A DNA stretch of 29,865 bases from CAZZNQ01 sp964655775 (GTDB taxonomy: Bacteria; Planctomycetota; Brocadiia; SM23-32), in NCBI GenBank assembly GCA_964655775.1, contig CAZZNQ010000050.1:1-29865 (forward strand). The letters are read 5' to 3'. Shown piece after piece: positions 7,513 through 14,831 of this stretch; positions within the stretch are counted from its first letter, which is position 1; every line of letters starts with the position of its first letter. Made by a program: the position numbers and the translations under genes. The notes beneath the pieces were generated by a model, which made no database searches, had not been told where the DNA came from, and worked only from the letters and a program-made list of their open reading frames with translations.

Positions 7513-10287
7513 TCAATCTCGAATGACGCTGATGTGTCCTCGGTCGCCGTCGACGCGGACGCGGGCTCCGTCGGCGATCATGGCGGTCGCATCCGGGCAG
7601 GCCACGGCCGGGATGCTGAAGTCGCGCGCGGTGATGGCGCCGTGCGATAGCACGCCGCCCCTTTCGACCACCAGGCCCTTGATGGTTGTGAAGAGCGCCG
7701 TCCAGCTCGGGTCTGTCGAGGGGCAGACGAGAATGCAGTCGTCGCCCAGATCGCGTGCCTCCAGGGGGTCGAAGACGATGCGCACCGTGCCGGTCACAAC
7801 GCCGGGCGAGAGCGACAGCGCCTCCATCTCGCGCGCCGCCTCGATCTGCCGCGGCAGCCCCAGGTCGTCCAGGTCTTCGGAATCGATCACGTCCGGCAGG
7901 TCCAGCCGCTGGAACGCCTGCCAGCGCACCTTGCGCTCCCGTGCGGCCTCCTCCAGCCGTTCTCGATCGGAGTCGAACTCAGGAAGCTCGTGCAGTTGCA
8001 GGAAAAAGGCATCGCTCCCGATCCCCCATCGGCCGCCTAGCTCCCTGATGACGTCGCGCAGAAGCTCGTAGCCCATCAGGAGGTAGTTCTTGCCGGTCTC
8101 GCGATACGGCAGCAGCGCCTGCGCCTCCCGCGCGAGGTGCAGGATGTGCTCACTCAGGAAGCTGCCGCCCCACTCGGCGAGCATAGCCGGCAGATCGCGC
8201 ATCGCCTGCTCCCGGCGCTCGCGGTTCCGCCGGTGCAGGTGGGCGGGCGAGTGCTCCTCGGAGATCGCCTGGTTCTCGACGACGGTCCGCAGGTAGGCAT
8301 CGTCCTCACGCCAGCGGGGGCGGGAGAGTTCCATTTCGCCGACCGCCCGGTGGCCATAGAGGGAGAGGAACGCGTGCATCGTTTCCTCGCCCTTGGCGAC
8401 GCGGAACAACATCGCGTTCTGCTCCATGGTCGAATCGCCTTCCAGCCCAGAGGTCAGCGTGCCGCAGAGCATCTGCCCCTGCTCCCGGCCCATAAGCTGG
8501 ACGAGCTTCGCCTCCAACTCCGCCCGGGCCAGTCCGCCGAAGAAGCCCGGTTTCAGGGATTCCTTCCCAAAGTCGGTGAGGACACGCTCGACGCGGCCGT
8601 GCAGGCAATCGATCAGGTCCTCGGGCGACATCGTAGAGAGATCCCGTTCGCGCTCCCCGGCGACGTATTCCAGGAAATCGGTCAGTTCCTCCTCGAAGCG
8701 CGTGATGGCCTCCTTGCGCGCGGATTTCATCCTTCGCATGGACCGGAACATCGAAACCAGCGTTCCGGGCAGGCGCAGCAGGAACGCGGCGTCCGCCTCA
8801 CCGGCTTCGAAGTGCATGGGCGCCGATTCCAGGATGCGGGGATCGTCCAGCACCTCCTCATGGTCGTACTTGAGCGGCATCCCGCGCCAGAAGAGTTCGG
8901 AGGCCCGATCCACGTCCACATAGATGCGGCCGCAAATGAGTTCAAGGAATCCGTCCTCGCAGACCCGGTCGCTGGGGCGGTAGCCGAAGTCGCGGTACAT
9001 CCGCCCGAATCCGCCGTCGCCGCTCATGAAGTCGCGGATGATATCCCAGGTCAGCGGTGTGGGCGCCTCCAGGGTCTCGGAGAGGTTATGGACGATCCAG
9101 ACCTTGCCGCCCTGCGAGGCCAGATCCTTGAGCCGCACGATCTCCTCGCGTCGACCGGCTTCCACGTCCCGCGCAACGTCCAGGCCGCGAATCGGCCGCG
9201 ACTGGAGCAGACTGAAACTGCCGTCGGCCAGGCCCCATTCAATGTCCACCGGGAAGCCGAAATACTCCTCGACGCGCAGCGCAATCCGCCCGACCACCTG
9301 CACCTGCTCCGGCGTCAGCGAGGCGGCCTCTGCGTCCGGCTCGGCCCCGGCGGTCCGGCTCAACCCGGACATCACGTGCTCCTTCTTGCCGAGGGCCTCG
9401 TCCTTGATCTCCAGGGTCTGCGAATCCAGAACAAAGCGGTCCGGCGTCACGTTGCCGGAGACGATCGATTCGCCCAGGCCGTAAGCGCTCTCGATGACGA
9501 TCTCCTGCGCCGTGGGGGCGGCCGGGTTGGCCGTGAAAGCGATGCCGGAGACCTCGCTATTGAACATGGACTGCACGTTCACGGCCGTGCCGGTGAGGTG
9601 TTCCAGGCCGTGCACCTTGCGGTAAACGCGCGCGCGCTCGTTGTTCCAGGACTCAAAGACGGCATCAATGCATTCGCGCAACGCGTCCCAGGGATCAACG
9701 GGGAAGGACTTCCCGGTCCTCTCCTCGTAGAGGGCGATGCACGCCTCGGCGGCTGCACGTTCCTTCAGGTGGGCGGCATGGGCATCCTCTGCGGCCTCGT
9801 CAAACGCGGCCATGGGGATGTCGGCCACGGTGTTGCCGAACTGACGGACGAACTGCTCGTAGACGCTCCAGAAGTGGGCGACGTCCTCGACCTCGTCGGC
9901 GAGGCCAGGATGCAGGCCGCAGTTCAGGATCGTGTCCATCATGCCGGGCATGGACCGCGCCGCGCCGGATCGGACGGAGACAAGGAGCGGCGACTGTCCG
10001 CGGCCGTAGGCGCGGCCGGTGGACCGCTCCAGCCTGGCCATGTAGGCGCGCACCTCATCTTCCAGGCCGACCGGCCATCCGCCCGTGGCATGGTATTCTT
10101 CGCAGCACTGAACGGAGATGGTGAACCCCGGCGGCACGGGAAGCCCGGCGCGGCTCATGTCGGCCAGGCTCGCGCCCTTGCCGCCCAGCACGTCCTTGCG
10201 CTCGGGGTCGCCCTCGCAGGCGCCGTCGCCGAAGAAGAACACCCGTTGCTCGGTGTCCGTCCGCTCTGTCAGCGGGGTCTCATGCAT
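7513..10287 (-). CDS. PPDK/PEP-synthase-like phosphotransferase lacking the PEP/pyruvate barrel
   Basis: A 924-residue protein from the ATG at 10285-10287, which has AAGGGG five bases upstream and overlaps the preceding gene by 19 bases. Residues 16-395 are a PPDK-type ATP-grasp domain: LGGKGASLADM with Lys37, SVRSGAARSMPGMMDTI, GTAVNVQSMFNSEVSGIAF, and the end EWGLADGSFSLLQSRPI. A helical middle region follows with APTPLTWDIIRDF and YGHRAVGEMELSRPRW. The C-terminus is a phosphohistidine swivel domain, GGVLSHGAITARDFSIPAV with His882. No TIM-barrel PEP/pyruvate domain follows it. This ATP-grasp/middle/His order resembles rifampicin phosphotransferase rather than PPDK or PpsA. ATP would phosphorylate His882 for transfer to an unknown acceptor. 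A true PEP synthase or PPDK function is unlikely. Confidence 0.83.
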   Translation of the reverse strand: MHETPLTERTDTEQRVFFFGDGACEGDPERKDVLGGKGASLADMSRAGLPVPPGFTISVQCCEEYHATGGWPVGLEDEVRAYMARLERSTGRAYGRGQSPLLVSVRSGAARSMPGMMDTILNCGLHPGLADEVEDVAHFWSVYEQFVRQFGNTVADIPMAAFDEAAEDAHAAHLKERAAAEACIALYEERTGKSFPVDPWDALRECIDAVFESWNNERARVYRKVHGLEHLTGTAVNVQSMFNSEVSGIAFTANPAAPTAQEIVIESAYGLGESIVSGNVTPDRFVLDSQTLEIKDEALGKKEHVMSGLSRTAGAEPDAEAASLTPEQVQVVGRIALRVEEYFGFPVDIEWGLADGSFSLLQSRPIRGLDVARDVEAGRREEIVRLKDLASQGGKVWIVHNLSETLEAPTPLTWDIIRDFMSGDGGFGRMYRDFGYRPSDRVCEDGFLELICGRIYVDVDRASELFWRGMPLKYDHEEVLDDPRILESAPMHFEAGEADAAFLLRLPGTLVSMFRSMRRMKSARKEAITRFEEELTDFLEYVAGERERDLSTMSPEDLIDCLHGRVERVLTDFGKESLKPGFFGGLARAELEAKLVQLMGREQGQMLCGTLTSGLEGDSTMEQNAMLFRVAKGEETMHAFLSLYGHRAVGEMELSRPRWREDDAYLRTVVENQAISEEHSPAHLHRRNRERREQAMRDLPAMLAEWGGSFLSEHILHLAREAQALLPYRETGKNYLLMGYELLRDVIRELGGRWGIGSDAFFLQLHELPEFDSDRERLEEAARERKVRWQAFQRLDLPDVIDSEDLDDLGLPRQIEAAREMEALSLSPGVVTGTVRIVFDPLEARDLGDDCILVCPSTDPSWTALFTTIKGLVVERGGVLSHGAITARDFSIPAVACPDATAMIADGARVRVDGDRGHISVIRD

Positions 10288-12902
10288 ACGAACCCCTTCT
10301 TGTCCGTTGCGAAGAACACGTGCGAATCGACCATCACCATCGGCGTCACCATGCGCCCCGGCCACGAAGCGCGCAGTCGAGCCCAGGAATCGGCCGACTT
10401 CGTCTCCAGGTCGTAGCGCTGGACGGCGCCCTCCGCAGCGTACAGGAGCGCCCCGTCGGCGATCAGGGGAGGCAACTCGGCGGCGACGTCGTCGACGTTC
10501 GCGACCACGGCCCCGTCCGTCGGGTCCAGGAGCAGCAACCGCCCCCCATCCGTGACGGCGGCAAGCACCCCGGAGCCGGAAACCAGCGGCGCTGCCACGC
10601 GATCACTCCCGACCGAGACGCCTTCGACGTCGCCCACGATGCCGTACCCGGCGACTCCGTCCTCCATTCCCACCCAGACGCGGTCCGCCAGGAGCACGGG
10701 GCCGGTCTGCGCGGCGGACGGCAAGCGGCGCTCCCAGAGGGGCTTCCCGGTGCCGGCGTCCAGGGCCACAACGCGCGACTCCGTCGAGGCCAGAATGATA
10801 TCGCCCGTCACGGCCGGAGCGCCGACGGTGGGCCCGATCTCGCTGTGCCACCTCAACTCGGCGGCGCCGCCCGTCCACTCGTAGCGACTGAGACCGGTCG
10901 GGCGGTCGGCCACGTATAGGGCGTTGCGGGTGATCGCGAACGCGCCGGACGCTTCGGCGTCGGTCGGCAGGGCCCAGTTCTCGGTCCCCTGCGCCGCGTC
11001 CACGCAACGCAGCATCCGTCCCTCGTCCCCGGGTTGGCCGTCGGCGAAGAACACCTCGGCGTCCGTTGCCGCCGGGCTGACGACCACGGGCAGATCCGAC
11101 TGCACGAACCAATCGCGCACCGGCGCCGAACCGGGTCCGTCTGGCATCGTGATGCGCGCCAGCCCGTGCACGTCGCCCTGGCTGATGCCCACGTAGAAGG
11201 CGCCCTCCAGGTAGGCGGCGGGGGCCTGGATCGTCGGCGGCTGCGGCAGATCGTCGTCGCCTTCGTAGCCCCATGCGTAGGTGCCCTGCTCGGGCAGAAG
11301 GCTGCCGTCCGCCCAGCCGGAGCCCTCCGCGCCGTCCAGGTAGCCGGACCAGACAGGCTTCTCGACGATCCGTCCCTCCTCGCCGACGCACAGCAGGCCG
11401 CTGCCGGTGGTCCCGACGTAGACGTGGCCGAACGCCACCGACGGCGAACTGAAAGTGGGGACGTTAAGGGGCACGTCCCAGACGGGCTCCAGGGTCGAGC
11501 GATCCAGTCCGGTCAGCCGTCCGTTGTCCGTCATGCAGTAGACGTATTCGTCCGCAACCGCCGGCGACGTGATGATGGGCGCGTGGGCGTTCCACTTGCG
11601 CACCAGGTCGCCGTCGGTGGTGAGGCAATAAAGATTACCGTCGCGGGAGCCGAAATAGATCCGGTCCTCCACCGTGGCGACACAGCCCAGCACGGTGCGC
11701 GGCAGCGGGTACTTCCACGACACGGACTGCGACGCGATGTCGATGCACCAGACCTCGCCCACGGGACGTATGTCGCCGACGGCGGCCTCGATCTCGGCTT
11801 CGCTCGCCCCCTCGGCTTCGAGCCTGGCGCGGCGATTGGCGGCAGCCTGCTCGGCCGTGTTCACGAAATCGCCGTGTCCCATCCCCACGAACAACCTGCC
11901 GTTCGAGATGGAGGGGGCGCTGAACACGGGATAGGGGGCGTCCACGCGCCAGAGCTCTTCGCCGGTTGCGGCATCGGCGCAAACGACCGCCTGGCCGCCG
12001 ATCCCCAGCCCGAAGTAAACCTTCCCATCGACGACCACCGGCGATGTTTCGCAGTCCGGGTAATCCTCGCCCGAGAGATGCCAGACCATCTGCGGATTGC
12101 CGTCCGCGTCGGGCTCGAGCTCGAAGCAGTACATGCCGTCGTCGCCGGCCCCGATGTAGATCCGGCCGTCGGCGATGCAGGGCGAGCTCTCGACGTGGCT
12201 GTCCGTGCGGTACTCCCAGAGCTTCACGCCCTCGCGCCGGCGCTCGCTCTCCTCCAGGTCGAAGCAGAATATGCGCGCGTCGTCCGTCAGGTGCAGGCCC
12301 TCGCCCACGACCAGGTACCTGCCGGAAACGGCAGGAGACGAGAAGGTCGAGCGGTAGTTGTCGGCCGTGAACGCCCAGACGAGTGCGCCGGTGTGCGCGT
12401 CGACGCTGCAAATCGCGCCCTGGTCCTTGAAGTATTCGTAACGTGCCGAAGTGGCATAGACGCGGTTGCCGACCACGGCCGGGGAGGAGTAGAACGTCTT
12501 CGTGCCCTCGTGCGAGAACGACCAGACGACGTTGCCGTGCGCCGGTTCTCCCGCGCCGGGCACCGCACCCCGGCGATCCGGCCCCCCGCGGAACAGCGGC
12601 CAGTCCTCGCCCCCGGCGTTCGCCTGCGAGACCGCCTCGCGCGAGCCGGCGAAAACGACCGGGTACAGCCGGAACAGGCCCCACACGCCGAGGACCACCA
12701 ACACCACCACGACCTTCTGCGCCCAGAGCAGCTTGAACAGCTTCTTGATGGCCGACGGCCGGAACAGCGCCAGGATCGACCCGCCCAGCGCTATCAGGAT
12801 CCCGGGCAGTATCGCCAGCAGGGCCTGCAAAGGGCCGACCAGCACGGGCACCACCGCGAGCTGGCTGCCCATCCCCGCTGTCGAGAACGCCTGCAAACTC
12901 AC
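10269..12902 (-). CDS. Membrane-anchored PQQ-like beta-propeller repeat protein
   Basis: An 877-residue protein. Hydrophobic stretches at about 15-47 and 64-87, separated by a basic segment (RPSAIKKLFKLLWAQK), form two N-terminal membrane helices. The linker leads to DWPLFRGGPDRRGAV, a short motif often seen at the start of planctomycetal PQQ-like proteins. From about residue 120 to the end, repeats of the type SSPAVVGNRVYAT, AVDAHTGALVWAF and TSPAVADEYVYCM mark WD/PQQ-like blades, probably two propellers. Such proteins (BamB-like) usually act as scaffolds, not PQQ enzymes. The GTG start has an ideal ribosome site (GGAGGT, five bases). It lies 21 bases after the FG-GAP gene and overlaps the phosphotransferase gene. 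Binding partner unknown. Confidence 0.85.
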   Translation of the reverse strand: MSLQAFSTAGMGSQLAVVPVLVGPLQALLAILPGILIALGGSILALFRPSAIKKLFKLLWAQKVVVVLVVLGVWGLFRLYPVVFAGSREAVSQANAGGEDWPLFRGGPDRRGAVPGAGEPAHGNVVWSFSHEGTKTFYSSPAVVGNRVYATSARYEYFKDQGAICSVDAHTGALVWAFTADNYRSTFSSPAVSGRYLVVGEGLHLTDDARIFCFDLEESERRREGVKLWEYRTDSHVESSPCIADGRIYIGAGDDGMYCFELEPDADGNPQMVWHLSGEDYPDCETSPVVVDGKVYFGLGIGGQAVVCADAATGEELWRVDAPYPVFSAPSISNGRLFVGMGHGDFVNTAEQAAANRRARLEAEGASEAEIEAAVGDIRPVGEVWCIDIASQSVSWKYPLPRTVLGCVATVEDRIYFGSRDGNLYCLTTDGDLVRKWNAHAPIITSPAVADEYVYCMTDNGRLTGLDRSTLEPVWDVPLNVPTFSSPSVAFGHVYVGTTGSGLLCVGEEGRIVEKPVWSGYLDGAEGSGWADGSLLPEQGTYAWGYEGDDDLPQPPTIQAPAAYLEGAFYVGISQGDVHGLARITMPDGPGSAPVRDWFVQSDLPVVVSPAATDAEVFFADGQPGDEGRMLRCVDAAQGTENWALPTDAEASGAFAITRNALYVADRPTGLSRYEWTGGAAELRWHSEIGPTVGAPAVTGDIILASTESRVVALDAGTGKPLWERRLPSAAQTGPVLLADRVWVGMEDGVAGYGIVGDVEGVSVGSDRVAAPLVSGSGVLAAVTDGGRLLLLDPTDGAVVANVDDVAAELPPLIADGALLYAAEGAVQRYDLETKSADSWARLRASWPGRMVTPMVMVDSHVFFATDKKGFVCMRPR

Positions 12903-12923
12903 ACCGGACCTCCGAATCGGGAC

Positions 12924-14777
12924 CTAGTCGCCCAGGACGACGCCGACGGGACCGTCCTCAACGATGACTTCACGCTGCTGTCGCTCGCCGCCCGGACGTT
13001 GCCAGCGGAGCATGACCAGACCGGCTTCGGGCACGCCAACCAGCGGCGGCGCCTCTCCCACGCGCAGCGGCCAGGCGCCGAGGGCGCGGTCGAAATGCCA
13101 TGCCAGCACGTTGACCGGTCCGGAGAAAGCCGACTCGGCCGGGAGCCGCGGCCGAACTGCCAGCGCGGGCCCCCCCTCCACCTGCCGCGGGAACATCCAG
13201 ACCTCGCCGTTCTTCAGGACCAGGACCATGTCCAACGCGCCGTCGCCGTTGAAATCGCCGAGGCAGGCGGCCTGCTGTCCCTCGCCGGCCTGGGGCAGCA
13301 GTTTCTGCTGAGCCAGGTCGACCATACGGGCGTGCCCGAAACTGCGGAAGCCGCGGTTGAAAAACGGGTGAGGCGGCATCCGCGTGCCGTACGTGATCAG
13401 AATGTCCTGCCGACCGTCGTTGTTGAAATCGCCGGTGTCGGCGTCCACGCCGCCGGCCTTTGCGATGTAGGCGATCTCCCCGGACTGATCGATCATCTCG
13501 GCAAACCGGCCTTCGCCCTGGTTCTGCCATATGCGGTTGCGCACCTCGCCGGCGACGGCCACGTCGAGCAGCCCGTCGGCATCGTAGTCGCCGAGGGCGG
13601 CGCCGTGGCGACCTCCGCCAGTGGCGGCGTCGGTCCGGATGGGGGCAGCGAATGTGCCGTCCGCCGCGCCCTTGTAGAACAGACCGCCGCGCGCCCAGAG
13701 CTGAAGCGCGTCGGGCACGGCGTCGCCGTCGAAGTCGGCGACGAAGCATTCACCGGCCTCGCCCAGGTCATCACTCGGGATCTCGCCCTCGGCCAGCGGT
13801 CGCACGTCCAGGCCGTCCGCCGACGGAGTCAGCAGCATCGGCATGCCCGGTGTGCCGGCCACGAGCACCGTCCGTCCGTCGGCCGTGCCCACGGCCTGAA
13901 GCGACAGACAACCGTCCTCCAGGGCGCCCCCTGCATCCAGTGGAGACGCAGCGAAGGTGCCATCCGCCTGCCGTGCGTGCAGGGAGAGCGCCGCACCGTC
14001 CCAACTGATCAGGTCGAGGCGATCGTCGCCGTTGAAATCGCCCCACGCGAAGAGTCGAGATGTCGAGTCGAGCCCGAGGGCGTCGGTGATCTCGGCCATG
14101 CCGTCGTCGGAGTAGCGGAACAACCTGTCGCCCGCCGAGCCGGCAAGAAAGAGTGCGGTTCCGCCGTCCAGGTCCAGGTCGATCGGTGCGACCTCGGAGA
14201 CCTGCCCTTCTGTCTGCGCAACCAGCACCTCGGGCGCCCAGCTCACGCCGGAGACCACGGGCACCGTCGCCTCGGGGTCTTCCATGATGTAGCGCACGGC
14301 ACGCAGGAGCATGTCCGTGCTGCCGGCCCAGGTTCCCAGCATCCGCGGGTCGGTCTTCTCCATCTCCCAGATGTCCTCCCACTGGGCTAGCACCGCCCAG
14401 TAGCCGCCTACGTGCAGGTAGCCGGCCGGCCCGGCGGCGAAGCCCATGCCGGCCTCGCCTTCGGAATAAGAGCCCGCGAACAGCATTCCCTGCCGGTTGC
14501 CCTGTTTGATCAGCTCCATCACGCCCCTGCCCTGGGCCTCGAACGCGCCGGCCAGGAGATCGATGGTCAGCTCTGTCTGCTCGGACTCGCCCTTGAGGGC
14601 TTCCCGCACTGCAGCCGTGACCTCGCCGGAGTCCTTTACCTCGGTGAACTCCAGCAGCAGGATGGATTCCGACTGCTCCACCAGATCGATGGGTGTGAAA
14701 CTGGGGTTGATGAACGCGCCAACCGCCGCCGAGAAGGCGCAGAGCGCCCCGACGCAAAGCAACCATCTGGATTTCAT
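12924..14777 (-). CDS. Secreted FG-GAP/VCBS repeat protein
   Basis: A 617-residue protein with a signal peptide (MKSRWLLCVGALCAFSAAVGA). Residues about 22-190 form an N-terminal domain I do not recognise, beginning INPSFTPIDLVEQSESILLL. The rest contains FG-GAP repeats with integrin-like Ca2+ loops: GDFNGDDRLDLI, ADFDGDAVPDAL, GDYDADGLLDVA, GDFNNDGRQDIL and GDFNGDGALDMV, so a seven-bladed propeller outside the cytoplasm is expected. AAGGAG lies ten bases before the chosen ATG and seven before an in-frame GTG one codon upstream (14780); either could be used. It follows the glycosidase-like gene by 54 bases. FG-GAP proteins usually mediate adhesion or protein binding; the partner is unknown. 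Confidence 0.86.
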   Translation of the reverse strand: MKSRWLLCVGALCAFSAAVGAFINPSFTPIDLVEQSESILLLEFTEVKDSGEVTAAVREALKGESEQTELTIDLLAGAFEAQGRGVMELIKQGNRQGMLFAGSYSEGEAGMGFAAGPAGYLHVGGYWAVLAQWEDIWEMEKTDPRMLGTWAGSTDMLLRAVRYIMEDPEATVPVVSGVSWAPEVLVAQTEGQVSEVAPIDLDLDGGTALFLAGSAGDRLFRYSDDGMAEITDALGLDSTSRLFAWGDFNGDDRLDLISWDGAALSLHARQADGTFAASPLDAGGALEDGCLSLQAVGTADGRTVLVAGTPGMPMLLTPSADGLDVRPLAEGEIPSDDLGEAGECFVADFDGDAVPDALQLWARGGLFYKGAADGTFAAPIRTDAATGGGRHGAALGDYDADGLLDVAVAGEVRNRIWQNQGEGRFAEMIDQSGEIAYIAKAGGVDADTGDFNNDGRQDILITYGTRMPPHPFFNRGFRSFGHARMVDLAQQKLLPQAGEGQQAACLGDFNGDGALDMVLVLKNGEVWMFPRQVEGGPALAVRPRLPAESAFSGPVNVLAWHFDRALGAWPLRVGEAPPLVGVPEAGLVMLRWQRPGGERQQREVIVEDGPVGVVLGD

Positions 14778-14831
14778 CACCGTCTGTCTCCTTGTATGCC
14801 AAGCCCGAGAGCGCCGCCGCGTGGCCGCGCC

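Noticed and set aside
7513..10287. Annotation as phosphoenolpyruvate synthase or pyruvate phosphate dikinase.
   Set aside because: The protein ends 42 residues after the catalytic His882; the PEP/pyruvate-binding barrel needed for either reaction is absent.
8137..10416. An open plus-strand frame of 759 codons opposite the PPDK-like gene.
   Set aside because: It mirrors the codons of a gene with intact ATP-grasp and phosphohistidine motifs and shows no recognisable domain or ribosome site.
10269..12902. A PQQ-dependent dehydrogenase.
   Set aside because: No dehydrogenase active-site motif or adjacent cysteine pair was seen; the blades are of the structural PQQ-like type.
11034..14390. An open plus-strand frame of 1118 codons running antisense to the PQQ-like and FG-GAP genes.
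   Set aside because: It crosses two genes with clear family motifs on the other strand and reads as His/Arg/Gly/Ala-rich sequence without domains. Long antisense frames are expected in G+C-rich genes.
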